A stretch of DNA of 64,000 nt from Defluviitaleaceae bacterium (GCA_009780415.1 WRAC01000003.1:35084-99083), one strand, 5' to 3'; positions 1 to 7,515 are shown, numbered from the stretch's first letter. Translations and numbers: made by a program. Notes: generated by a model from the letters alone, not told the origin.

Positions 1-1025
1 AACGCCTCGCATATATCGCGCCCGTTCATATCGGTGGTTATAGCGCCGTCAGAGGCAAGGATAGCGTAGTAGATGGCGTATACGACGTCGTATGCGCCGG
101 CGGCGAATTGGTTCGGGATCTCGCCGTAAAGCTCCTGGAAGGATGCGACAAAGTTGGCTGTGAGTTCGTCTTGGGCGCCGGCGTCGAAAGGCGTAAGGAG
201 CATAACGCCTTCGGCAAGGCTGGTGTCAAAGCCTTCAAGGGTCAGGATGCCGTCCATTCCGTCGATTCCGAAGAATATCGGCGCGTAGCCGATGGCGTCG
301 GCTTGGGCAAGTATCAGGGACGCCGGGGTGTAGTACATAGGCAGGAAGAGGAAGTCGGCGTTGTTGTTGCGCGCTTCGGCGATCTGTACGGAGAAATCGT
401 TTTCGCTGGCGGTGGTGAAGGTGGTTACGGAAACGAGGTTCAGGTCCAGCTCGGCAGCCCTTACTTCAAAAGCGTCATAAACGCCCTTGGAGTAGACGCA
501 GTCGTTTTTATAGATGACGGCGATGTTTGTGCCCAGGCTGTTGTTATAGATATACGAAGCGGCGGCGGTGCCCATACCGGGATCCGTAAAGCACATTTGA
601 AAGACGTTGTCGTTGCCGTAAGTAACAAATGGGGACGAGGCGGAGGCGGTCATGCCGAAGAAGCGGTCTTCGTAGGCCAGTGCGCTCGTCGCGACTGCCG
701 GGGTGCTGGTAACGCTGGAAAGGAATATCTGCATACGCCAGTCTTTCAGGATGTTATAGGCGTTGACGGCCTTTTCGGCGTCATGCTCGTCATCCTGGAA
801 ATTCAATTCAAATTGTGTGCCGCCCAAAGCGTTGATTTCTGAGACAGCAAGGGCCGCGCCGTTACGGACGGCATTGCCGAAGATAGCCGCGCCGCCCGTC
901 AAGGGGCCGGTGCCGCCGATTCTGAAGGCGTCTGCGCCGGAGGCTCCGGCTGAATCGGCGTCGCAAGCCGTAAAAAGGCTAAAAGTTAAGGCAAGCGTTA
1001 ATAATATAGCAAATGTCTTTTTCAT
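1..1025 (-). CDS. Branched-chain amino acid-type ABC transporter substrate-binding lipoprotein (partial, LivJ-like)
   Basis: Translation of the minus strand gives an N-terminal lipoprotein signal (MKKTFAILLT..., lipobox LFTAC with Cys21) followed by a periplasmic-binding-protein type I fold: IGGTGPLTGGAAIFG near residue 36 is the usual start of the LivJ/Leu-Ile-Val-binding family. The 341 codons present run off the left edge; family members are about 380 residues, so roughly 40 residues are missing. The ATG at 1025 has an AAGGAGAA ribosome binding site 7 to 8 bases upstream. It lies 30 bp downstream of another binding-protein gene and probably shares its T-box-controlled transcript. It should bind an amino acid or similar small ligand outside the membrane; the ligand cannot be told from sequence. 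The permease and ATPase genes may lie beyond the window edge. Confidence 0.88.
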   Translation of the reverse strand, partial: MKKTFAILLTLALTFSLFTACDADSAGASGADAFRIGGTGPLTGGAAIFGNAVRNGAALAVSEINALGGTQFELNFQDDEHDAEKAVNAYNILKDWRMQIFLSSVTSTPAVATSALAYEDRFFGMTASASSPFVTYGNDNVFQMCFTDPGMGTAAASYIYNNSLGTNIAVIYKNDCVYSKGVYDAFEVRAAELDLNLVSVTTFTTASENDFSVQIAEARNNNADFLFLPMYYTPASLILAQADAIGYAPIFFGIDGMDGILTLEGFDTSLAEGVMLLTPFDAGAQDELTANFVASFQELYGEIPNQFAAGAYDVVYAIYYAILASDGAITTDMNGRDICEA

Positions 1026-1055
1026 TTGTCATTTCTCCTTATGAATTATGAATTA

Positions 1056-2048
1056 TTATTCTTCGGGGTAAAACACATATCCAAGGTATTTTTCAGGTAA
1101 TTCAAAACCCAGGACATCAAGCATAAAACCGTTTATGACGATTACGTCGCTTGATGTGGCAAACCTTATGGGCATTGTGGCAGGATCCGCGCCGTTGATA
1201 ATCTCGATTGCCATAAGGCCCGCGTCATAGCCCAGGTCAAAATAATTGATGCCCATGGACGCGAAGCCGCCCTCCAGAGTCATGTTCGTATCAGCGCAGA
1301 ACGTTGGCGTCCCGGATTCAATGGTTACGCTCTGCACCGTCGCCATTGCGGAGGCCAGCGTGTTGTCCGTCGGGATGTAGATAACGTCGCATCTTGATAC
1401 TAATGACTGCATGGCTTGGTAAACATCGTTTGTGTTTGTCACCGTAACCTCGACGTAATCGAATCCCAGCAGCGTGGCTTGTTCGCGGGCAATGCCGATT
1501 TGCAGGACGGAGTTCGCTTCGCTGGAGTTATATATAAAGCCAAGGGTTTGCGCGTCCGGCATCAGTTCCCTAATCAAGCCGATTTGCGCGGCGATGGGGT
1601 TCATGTCGCTTGAGCCGGTTACGTTGCCCCCGGGGGCTTCGTTTGAATCAACAAGACGGGCGTTTTCAAAGCTGGTAATTGCGGTGCCGACGATGGGAAT
1701 CGTTTCGGTCTTTGACGCGGCGACCTGCGCGGCGGGCGTCGTAATGGCCAGAATCATATCCACCCTGTTCGATACGAATCTGTCGCAGATGGTGGAGAGA
1801 TTGGCTATTTCACCCAGGGCGTTGTGGAAATCCAGCCTGATTTCATACCCGTCACGATAACCGTTATCGGCCAGCGCGGCTACGAAACCGTCGTAAGCGG
1901 CGTCCAAAGCCCTATGCGTTACCAGTTGAACCACACCGATTGTTATTACGCCGTCGTCTTCTCCGGCGGTCTGGCAGCCGGACATCGAAAGAATCATTGC
2001 TAACACGAAAACAGCAGCAAGTTTCATCGCGTTTTTCGTTGCTCTCAT
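1056..2048 (-). CDS. ABC transporter substrate-binding lipoprotein (ABC_sub_bind / TrpX-like family)
   Basis: 330-residue lipoprotein: signal segment with lipobox LSMSGC, then ITIGVVQLVTHRALDAAYDGF, which is typical of the ABC_sub_bind family (Pfam PF04392), as are the later motifs IPIVGTAITSF and PTFCADTNM. The family supplies the extracellular binding component of ABC importers, several of which are predicted to carry aromatic amino acids and are T-box regulated in Bacillota. I chose the ATG at 2048, which has GGAGG 7 bases upstream; an in-frame TTG at 2084 lacks such a site. It is the first gene after a T-box leader, which predicts induction when one tRNA is uncharged, so an amino acid or precursor is the likely ligand. 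Odd: the next gene is a second binding protein of another family rather than a permease. Confidence 0.85.
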   Translation of the reverse strand: MRATKNAMKLAAVFVLAMILSMSGCQTAGEDDGVITIGVVQLVTHRALDAAYDGFVAALADNGYRDGYEIRLDFHNALGEIANLSTICDRFVSNRVDMILAITTPAAQVAASKTETIPIVGTAITSFENARLVDSNEAPGGNVTGSSDMNPIAAQIGLIRELMPDAQTLGFIYNSSEANSVLQIGIAREQATLLGFDYVEVTVTNTNDVYQAMQSLVSRCDVIYIPTDNTLASAMATVQSVTIESGTPTFCADTNMTLEGGFASMGINYFDLGYDAGLMAIEIINGADPATMPIRFATSSDVIVINGFMLDVLGFELPEKYLGYVFYPEE

Positions 2049-2060
2049 TTTACAGCCTCC

Positions 2061-2096
2061 TCGTTTTTTGATTCTTTTTGACAATCCAAAAAGAAT
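2061..2096. repeat. Inverted repeat and shared leader motif before the T-box-controlled gene
   Basis: ATTCTTTTTG (2071-2080) and CAAAAAGAAT (2087-2096) form a perfect 10-bp inverted repeat with a 6-base loop, lying between the T-box terminator and the GGAGG site. The right part of the leader (2061-2080 as read on plus) is identical over 20 bases to 26455-26474, which sits in front of the kduI ribosome binding site. Role unknown; it may be a translation-enhancing A-rich leader. Confidence 0.6.
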
Positions 2097-2117
2097 TCAA
2101 TATAATATCGGGGGCAT

Positions 2118-2145
2118 AAAAAAAACCCCCTGCGTATGCAAGAGG
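2118..2145 (-). terminator. Intrinsic terminator of the T-box leader
   Basis: On the minus strand CCTCTTGC, loop ATAC, GCAGGGGG form an 8-bp stem followed at once by eight T residues. The left arm overlaps the sequence needed by the antiterminator, as in classical T-box switches. Confidence 0.92.
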
Positions 2146-2406
2146 ACGAGAATTACCCCGCGTTACCACCTCTATTTACCTGAACCTCACGGCTCAGGCC
2201 TCATCGGGTATCAGATAAATACCCCTCACTATAACGTGTGAACACGGCCCGTATTACTTAGCTTATTTCCAGTCTGCGCTATGTAAGCTGTTCCTCGGGC
2301 AGCTCGGGAGCAGAATTTCAAAAACGCAATCACATTCCCTCGCACCACCCGGGAACTCTCTGAAATGACTCATCGTTTCCTACTGTATCTCCGTCGTTGC
2401 TTTTAA
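2118..2406 (-). promoter_or_regulatory. T-box riboswitch leader
   Basis: Read on the minus strand, the leader contains the conserved T-box element GTGGTAACGCGGGG (2156-2169) that pairs with uncharged tRNA ends, preceded by AGAGG that can pair with CCTCT downstream to form the antiterminator. Stem I is visible at the 5' end, with AG-bulge GAGAG and the terminal hairpin TTCCC...GGGAA around 2335-2355. The specifier loop is probably at 2302-2319 (GAAATTCTGCTCCCGAGC); the exact specifier codon is not resolved here, with UUC and UCU as the leading readings. Uncharged cognate tRNA should allow read-through into the two binding-protein genes. The class is certain from the T-box and terminator; the amino acid is open. 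Confidence 0.93.
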
Positions 2407-2412
2407 TAATCT

Positions 2413-2440
2413 ATTATAAACATTTTAAAAGTTTTGTCAA
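2413..2440 (-). promoter_or_regulatory. Promoter of the T-box leader
   Basis: Perfect consensus elements on the minus strand: TTGACA (2440-2435), a 16-base spacer and TATAAT (2418-2413). Transcription would start near 2406, just before stem I of the T-box leader. Confidence 0.9.
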
Positions 2441-2505
2441 CAACTTTTTTCGAATTTTTATTATTTATTTATCGAGGCACAATCAGACAGGAAGTGACTT
2501 GATAA

Positions 2506-2709
2506 TTCGCTCTAACCGGCTCAAGCTCCGGGGGATGCCTTTCCTGCGGCGCAAGCGGCTATCCGTCCTGTACATCGTGCATAGGGGGTAGAAGCGCGAT
2601 AGACTTAGGCGCGGCCGGCACAGGAAACTGCATTAGGTGCGGCGGCAAGACCTACGCCGCCTTATTTATTTATGCTGTCAGAGCCCCGCCGGACGGGCGG
2701 TTTTTATAA
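2506..2709 (+). other. Cys-rich open fragment without a start codon (possible gene remnant)
   Basis: An open frame of 67 codons reads three CxxC pairs (CLSCG, CTSC, CIRCGG), a pattern suggesting zinc-ribbon-like knuckles. No ATG, GTG or TTG occurs in the frame after the upstream stop at 2503, and no ribosome binding site is seen. The frame ends inside the T-run of a terminator hairpin. It could be the tail of a decayed gene or a chance open frame; I do not recognise a family. The surrounding 2441-2833 stretch holds no other gene candidate. Confidence 0.25.
2686..2705 (+). terminator. Intrinsic terminator-like hairpin
   Basis: CCGCC, loop GGACG, GGCGG followed by TTTTT on the plus strand. No clear plus-strand gene precedes it other than the Cys-rich fragment, which supports that fragment being a remnant of a once expressed gene. 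Confidence 0.55.
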
Positions 2710-2721
2710 TTTATTACGATA

Positions 2722-2747
2722 AAGCCGCCTGCTTGCACAGGAGGCTT
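2722..2747. repeat. Hairpin in gene-free stretch
   Basis: AAGCC-G-CCTG, a 6-base loop, then CAGG-A-GGCTT pair as an interrupted 9-bp stem. It is the second of three hairpins within 140 bp of non-coding DNA. No T-run follows, so it is not a standard terminator. Confidence 0.45.
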
Positions 2748-2790
2748 CGGAACATGGCACGGCTTTTTGGTTGAGTTGAGAATTAGATGA

Positions 2791-2817
2791 TGGGGACGCC
2801 GCAAACGGCGCCCCATT
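2791..2817 (-). terminator. Hairpin downstream of the SleC-like gene
   Basis: ATGGGG-A-CGCCG, loop CAAA, CGGCG-CCCCAT forms an 11-bp stem with one bulged base, 17 bp beyond the stop codon of the SleC-like gene. It probably ends that minus-strand transcript, although the T-rich tract is on the plus side (TTTT) rather than the minus side, so termination efficiency is uncertain. Confidence 0.55.
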
Positions 2818-2833
2818 TTAGCTATGCGTTATT

Positions 2834-5329
2834 TTATCTGATAAAACTCCTGAAAATCTTATTGGCAAACATAATACGCATCATTTGCTGTAAGTGCGCG
2901 TTATTTACATTACGAGGCAAGTTGCGGGATAAACTCTCATATTGAGCAGACTGCTCAGATTCTTCCTGAGCGGCTACCTGGCCTGCGTTCGCGGCCTCAC
3001 GCATCAGCCTATCCCATGTTACTTGGCCGACAATACCTGTTATAGGCAGGCCGAATATGCTTTGGAAAGCGAAGATTGCGTCGCGCGTCATGTTCCCGAA
3101 GACACCGTCCGCGGTTAATGTCCACAGCCGCCCGGGATATCGGGGCGCGAGTGTGTTGATAGCCTGCTGAACCAGCCGGACATTTTCCCCCCTTGATCCA
3201 ACGCTCAGATTTGTGCCGGGGAAGGGCGGTATGGGCGGAGGCGGCGTGGTTCCTCCGCCGCAGTCGGCATTTGCCGCTTCACGCATCAGCCTATCCCATG
3301 TCGCCTGGCCTACAATGCCCGTTATCGGCAAGCCGAATATGCTTTGGAAGGCAAATATAGCGTCCCTTGTAATATTGCCAAAAACACCGTCCGCCGAGAG
3401 AGGCCACAAGCGCCCGGGATAACAAGGCGCCAATGTGTTAATGGCCTGTTGTATCAGCCGTACATTGTCCCCCCTCGACCCGACGCTAAGATTTGTGCCG
3501 GGGAAGGGCGGTATTCCTGGCCTGTACGGTGATTCACAATATGCTTCTTCCATCAGCCGCCTCCATGTGATGGGGCCGACGACCCCATCCGCTGCCAATC
3601 CATACATTCTTTGGAAAGCCATAACGGCTTCCCTGGTTCCGTTTCCGAATATGCCGTCCTCAGTGATACGCCATAGTCCCGGTGTAACTTCGGCTAACCT
3701 GTTTATGGCTTCTTGAACCCGCTGGACATTTGCTCCCGCCGAACCGACGGTTAAGGAAACGCCGGGGAACGGAGGAATATTTTCCGGCAGATTAGGGCAT
3801 TCCGGCGGTTGCGGAGTAACGCCACTTTCCCTAATGCCCCAATATACGTCATAGAGCTTCCTCCACGTTGTCGCCCCGACGATACCGTCGGCTGTAATGC
3901 CGAAAAGCCGCTGGAACGCCCTTACCCCTTGATCCGTCAGCGAGTCAAAACGGCTTGTTTGCGGCACAAAAGGTATCTCGTTGTGATACATGGCAATGAA
4001 ATCCAAAAGGAATTGAAGCTCTACAACCAGCGGCCCCACACTGCCCGTGCGTATCACCTGCGTATGGGGCGTTTTGCCAATGCCTATGCGCTCGCCTTCG
4101 CTGTACATCTCCCATAACGCTTTTTCAATCGCGTAAATCCGTGAGATTTCGTACCATGTCCTCCTGTCGATATTCCCGGTCTGCGGCAGATTATAAAGCC
4201 GCTGGAATGTTATAACGGAGGCGCGCGTCTGCTGTCCGTATATACCGTCAACCGGATTGATGATCTGATTCGTATAGCGGCCCAGAATTCGGTTTAAATA
4301 CAACTGCATGGTGCGCACGACTTCCCCGCGCGTTCCGGCTGTGAGGGTATAGCCCGGGTACGATTCAAGGATTCCCCCGAACCTGTCGCATGTCCTCAGC
4401 TCAAGGTTTTGCTTGAAATACTTCGTTATAATCTGCCACGCGTTCATGCCGCGGTCCCTTGCGTCGTAAAACGAACCCCACTGTGAAAGCCGCCCGGGTA
4501 TATTAACCCTGACCCCATCGTTATACAGTGAGAGAAACGGCTCCTGATGCCCTATAATCGCCAGATACTGGTTAAATATCCTGTCAACCACCGCGTTTAT
4601 CCTTGCCCCGATAGCGCCGCGATACACAAACTTCTGGTCCATATACGTTTCGCTGGTGATGTCGTAGTTAAACCCGCGTTTGCGGTAGAACTCCGTAAAA
4701 ACCCTATTAAGCGTAAGCGATACGATGCAGTAGATGTTGGCAATCAAAGCCTGTTCCGGCCAATCGTCGTATATCTCGTGGGAGGTAACGTTTTTGATAT
4801 AATCGATAAACGGAACGCTGACAATGGTTGATGGTCTTTCCATCCTGCCAAGGTGAACGCGGATGAAATTGGGGATGGTAACTTCTGGCAAAACCAGCGC
4901 GTTAATACCGCCGTCTAACGGCGGGGGATCAACCTGCTGGAAGGGACTAACGGGCTGGTCTAATTTATGCCCGTTGATTTCATAATGCAGCACTTCATCC
5001 TCATGTCCGGGGACGATTGGATCCAATTCAACCTTTAAGATTGAGGTAACGGTATCAAAAATCATTACCCCTTCATAAGCAACCGGCGTAAACCCCTTTG
5101 CTTTGACTAAAATCTTGTAGGTATAGTAGCTGCGCGCGGGAGGGTCTGGTTCCTCCATATACGATTTTTCCGGCGCGTCCAGAGCTACTTCGGGTGCGTG
5201 TCCGGTTTCATCCGTAGTCAATTCATATAGCTTCTGACCGTTTTCATCCATTATGGTTATCGAAGCGCCGGGTACAATGATCGCTCCGTTAGCCGTGACA
5301 GTTTGGATACGCAAAAATCCTTTGCCCAC
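2834..5329 (-). CDS. sleC: SleC-like spore cortex-lytic enzyme precursor with five peptidoglycan-binding repeats
   Basis: The order of domains matches clostridial SleC: an N-terminal pro-domain with carboxypeptidase-regulatory-like beta structure (about residues 5-105), a region VLPEVTIPNFIRVHLG near residue 148 where family precursors are processed, a SpoIID/lytic-transglycosylase-like catalytic domain (about 150-315, candidate catalytic Glu187 in SHEIY), then peptidoglycan-binding domains. SleC proteins are about 430 residues with one binding domain; here there are five (about 330-400, 428-500, 525-598, 612-686, 706-782), giving 831 residues. Two Cys of the SpoIID-type site (YCDG...QCPG in C. 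difficile SleC as I recall it) read YNDG and NIPG here. SleC degrades spore cortex on germination after cleavage by Csp proteases. GTG at 5329 is preferred: GGGGAG ends directly before the ATG at 5335, leaving no spacing for that codon. Residue numbers count from the ATG. Confidence 0.8.
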   Translation of the reverse strand: MGKGFLRIQTVTANGAIIVPGASITIMDENGQKLYELTTDETGHAPEVALDAPEKSYMEEPDPPARSYYTYKILVKAKGFTPVAYEGVMIFDTVTSILKVELDPIVPGHEDEVLHYEINGHKLDQPVSPFQQVDPPPLDGGINALVLPEVTIPNFIRVHLGRMERPSTIVSVPFIDYIKNVTSHEIYDDWPEQALIANIYCIVSLTLNRVFTEFYRKRGFNYDITSETYMDQKFVYRGAIGARINAVVDRIFNQYLAIIGHQEPFLSLYNDGVRVNIPGRLSQWGSFYDARDRGMNAWQIITKYFKQNLELRTCDRFGGILESYPGYTLTAGTRGEVVRTMQLYLNRILGRYTNQIINPVDGIYGQQTRASVITFQRLYNLPQTGNIDRRTWYEISRIYAIEKALWEMYSEGERIGIGKTPHTQVIRTGSVGPLVVELQFLLDFIAMYHNEIPFVPQTSRFDSLTDQGVRAFQRLFGITADGIVGATTWRKLYDVYWGIRESGVTPQPPECPNLPENIPPFPGVSLTVGSAGANVQRVQEAINRLAEVTPGLWRITEDGIFGNGTREAVMAFQRMYGLAADGVVGPITWRRLMEEAYCESPYRPGIPPFPGTNLSVGSRGDNVRLIQQAINTLAPCYPGRLWPLSADGVFGNITRDAIFAFQSIFGLPITGIVGQATWDRLMREAANADCGGGTTPPPPIPPFPGTNLSVGSRGENVRLVQQAINTLAPRYPGRLWTLTADGVFGNMTRDAIFAFQSIFGLPITGIVGQVTWDRLMREAANAGQVAAQEESEQSAQYESLSRNLPRNVNNAHLQQMMRIMFANKIFRSFIR
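2995..3515. repeat. Tandem 282-bp repeat encoding the last two peptidoglycan-binding domains
   Basis: Two units offset by 282 bp (anchors CACGCATCAG at 2998 and 3280; TTGTGCCGGG at 3211 and 3493) are clearly similar at DNA level, roughly four bases in five by eye. They encode the last two binding domains, which share GTNLSVGSRG and FGLPITGIVGQ. This indicates a comparatively recent internal duplication. Confidence 0.8.
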
Positions 5330-5337
5330 TGCCATCT

Positions 5338-5370
5338 CCCCTATATGCTTTTATAATAAATATATAGGGG
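5338..5370 (-). promoter_or_regulatory. Hairpin sequestering the SleC-like gene's ribosome binding site
   Basis: CCCCTATAT (5338-5346) and ATATAGGGG (5362-5370) form a perfect 9-bp stem with a 15-base loop. In the minus-strand mRNA the GGGG of the GGGGAG ribosome binding site is inside the stem, a few bases before the start codon. The structure could hold translation off until melted or remodelled. Confidence 0.6.
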
Positions 5371-5478
5371 TACATGATCATGCGACACAGAAAATATAAA
5401 TAAATCCAGATTGAAAAATGAGACAAAGTATGTTACATTTTACTAAGTGATAAAAAATATGAAGATGGGGTTGTTTGC

Positions 5479-5694
5479 ATGGAAAAATGGACGGATAATG
5501 ACATTTATTTAATTTAGAGCCTTATTAACGGAGATACGGTCTTGAAAAAAGCGTTGGACAGCAGTAAAGTGAAAGTAAAAGGCGTGCAGGCATTCGTTCG
5601 GAATTTAAGAAACTCAAAAGCAATCGAATCTACCGCTTTACAAACGGTCGGCATGAAAGGCTATGACGGATTTACTTTAAGTGTTGTTAAGTAA
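5479..5694 (+). pseudogene. Remnant of a class I SAM-dependent O-methyltransferase gene
   Basis: The frame reads MEKWTDNDIYLI, an in-frame TAG at 5515, then SLINGDTVLKKALDSSK and finally VRNLRNSKAIESTALQTVG followed by MKGYDGFTLSVVK before TAA at 5692. The first part resembles the N-terminus and the last part the extreme C-terminus of the O-methyltransferase family (M..WT.VD.Y...L...D..L..AL and AIQTVGSKGYDGFALA). The roughly 150 central residues that form the SAM-binding fold are missing, joined in frame near 5575. A 71-codon relic compared with about 220 residues normally, plus the stop, makes it non-functional. It fills most of the 5371-5761 gap between genes. Confidence 0.65.
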
Positions 5695-5761
5695 TGATAA
5701 ATCATGGTAAAATGTTCTGTAACTGTGCCAATAAAGAATTTAACGGAGAGGAAACCAACTA

Positions 5762-6409
5762 ATGGGTAAAACGTTAACCGCGCGGAGATATTCATTCGGC
5801 GAGGAGGTCGGCAATGCCATCAGCCATGGCGTTATGGCGCTCACCGTATTGGGCGGCATCGCCCCGGCCGCCATCCGCTCTTATATACGGAACGGCGTGC
5901 TGGCCGCCGTCAGCACTTCTGTTTTTATGTGCTCGCTCTTTCTAATGTTCCTGTCCTCCGCGCTTTACCACAGCATGACCGTTGATACGAGGCAAAAACA
6001 AATAATGCAAATCCTGGACCATATTTTTATCTACGTCGCCATCGCCGGCACATATACGCCTATTGCGCTGATAGTGGTGGGCGGATGGCAGGGGATAGCG
6101 GTGGCGTCGCTGCAATGGGCAATGGTGTTATTCGGTATATTATATAAATCCATATCTAAAAGAAAGATTCCCAAGATATCGTTGACTATTTACCTTGTAA
6201 TGGGCTGGTCGTTGCTGTTTGTAGCGCCCATGTTTTTCAGGAACGCGCGGTTGGGGATGCAGTTATTGATTTTTGGCGGCGGGGTGTTTTACTCGGCTGG
6301 CGCGTATTTTTACGCGAAAAAGGAGAAAAGATTTTTCCACATGGTTTGGCACTTTTTCGTAAACCTTGGCGCTGTATGTCATTTTATAGGTATTTTGTTT
6401 TTTATTTGA
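5762..6409 (+). CDS. Hemolysin III / YqfA family membrane protein (PAQR superfamily)
   Basis: 215 residues with about seven hydrophobic segments. Family signatures are visible: EEVGNAISHGVMAL at the start (first conserved His), SSALYHS in the second helix pair, DHIFIYVAIAGTYTP, and a C-terminal HMVWHFFVNLGAVCHF with the remaining conserved His residues thought to bind a metal. Length matches the family (about 210-220). The ATG has GGAGAGG about 10 bases upstream. Members sit in the cytoplasmic membrane; their biochemical role is poorly known despite the name. The next gene begins 15 bp downstream on the same strand, so the two are probably cotranscribed. Confidence 0.9.
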   Translation: MGKTLTARRYSFGEEVGNAISHGVMALTVLGGIAPAAIRSYIRNGVLAAVSTSVFMCSLFLMFLSSALYHSMTVDTRQKQIMQILDHIFIYVAIAGTYTPIALIVVGGWQGIAVASLQWAMVLFGILYKSISKRKIPKISLTIYLVMGWSLLFVAPMFFRNARLGMQLLIFGGGVFYSAGAYFYAKKEKRFFHMVWHFFVNLGAVCHFIGILFFI

Positions 6410-6424
6410 CCGGAGGATCGTTAA

Positions 6425-7483
6425 ATGGCAAATGATGCCAATTCAAAGCAATTCAAGCGCATCCGCGACTGGATGGATGTACCGGGGCGTTTTAATCCGG
6501 GCGCGTTAAATTCCATAACGGATGTGCCGGGAGTAACCTGCGCCCATGTAACGCTGAATAACAATGCGGAAATACTTACGGGGCTTACGCTTATCTCCCC
6601 CTGTGACGGCGACGTTTTCCTGAACCCATTACCGGCGGCGGTTGCTGTGGGCAACGGATTCGGCAAGCTTGCCGGAGCGCTGCAAGTGGAGGAAATGGGT
6701 ACGCTGGAATCGTTGATTGGTCTTACGAACACATTGTCTGTGGGAGCTGTTATGCAGGGATTGGTAGAGTATCACGCATCCAACCTGCCGCCTGATTACA
6801 ATTCCATAAACGTCATTGTCGGCGAAACCAACGACAGCCTGCTGAACGATATTCGCGGCGGGCATGTTAAGCCCGGGCATGTGGCGGAAGCGGTTTCCCT
6901 GCTTTCAAAGGGTGTTGCTGAAGGTTCCGTCGGCGCTGGAGCGGGCACGGTTTGCTTTGGTTATAAAGGCGGCATTGGCACGGCATCCCGCGTTATTCCA
7001 AAGGTTATAACGGAAGAAGATACCGATTTTACGATTGGCGCGCTGGTTCAAAGCAATTACGGCGGCAGCCTTAACATTTACGGGCGCAGGATACCAAAGC
7101 CGGAAAAACAGTATGAGGCTGATAAAAACCCTGAAAACGGCTCCTGCATGATTATTGTGATGACGGACGCGCCGCTTTCGTCACGGCAGTTGAAACGCCT
7201 GGCAAAACGCGGCCTGATAGGAATGACCAACACGGGCAGCATAATGAGCAGCGGCAGCGGGGATTTCTGCATAGCGGCAAGCAACTGCCCGAAAAACCGT
7301 CTGCGGCGCGAACGCAGGGGGCAAGATTTCTACTATCTGTCAGACACCCAACTGAACCCGTTCTTTGAAGCCTGCGCGGACGCCGTGCAGGAGGCCCTTT
7401 ACAACTCCCTAACCATGGCGGCCTGCGCGGCGCGCGGCGGTAATTATTACCAGGGCTTAAATCTGGCGCTGCATCTGACATAA
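6425..7483 (+). CDS. P1 family (DmpA/BapA-type) aminopeptidase
   Basis: 352 residues. The N-terminal motif DVPGRFNPGALNSITDVPGVTCAHVTL is typical of the S58/P1 family (L-aminopeptidase/D-esterase DmpA, beta-aminopeptidases). Family enzymes are made as one chain that self-cleaves before a Ser or Thr which becomes the N-terminal nucleophile; TNTGSIMSSGSGDFCIA around residues 262-278 contains the expected site. SVGAGAGTVCFGYKGGIGTASRV is the other conserved Gly-rich block. Cytoplasmic (no signal peptide), probably acting on short peptides or amino acid amides; the substrate is not predictable. GGAGG lies 8 bases before the ATG, and the gene follows the hemolysin-III gene closely. Confidence 0.88.
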   Translation: MANDANSKQFKRIRDWMDVPGRFNPGALNSITDVPGVTCAHVTLNNNAEILTGLTLISPCDGDVFLNPLPAAVAVGNGFGKLAGALQVEEMGTLESLIGLTNTLSVGAVMQGLVEYHASNLPPDYNSINVIVGETNDSLLNDIRGGHVKPGHVAEAVSLLSKGVAEGSVGAGAGTVCFGYKGGIGTASRVIPKVITEEDTDFTIGALVQSNYGGSLNIYGRRIPKPEKQYEADKNPENGSCMIIVMTDAPLSSRQLKRLAKRGLIGMTNTGSIMSSGSGDFCIAASNCPKNRLRRERRGQDFYYLSDTQLNPFFEACADAVQEALYNSLTMAACAARGGNYYQGLNLALHLT

Positions 7484-7486
7484 CTG

Positions 7487-7515
7487 TTGCGGCAAATAGG
7501 GAATTATGATATAAT
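7487..7515 (+). promoter_or_regulatory. Promoter of the sensory gene cluster
   Basis: TTGCGG (7487-7492), a 17-base spacer and TATAAT (7510-7515), just after the peptidase stop codon. A short palindrome CCGATGATCGG follows at about 7527 and could be an operator. No terminator was seen between this point and 20857. Confidence 0.75.

Noticed and set aside
108..842. Long plus-strand open frame of 244 codons
   Set aside because: It is the antisense of a LivJ-type binding protein whose minus-strand translation has a signal peptide, lipobox and family motifs; the plus frame has low-complexity Gly/Val content and no domain.
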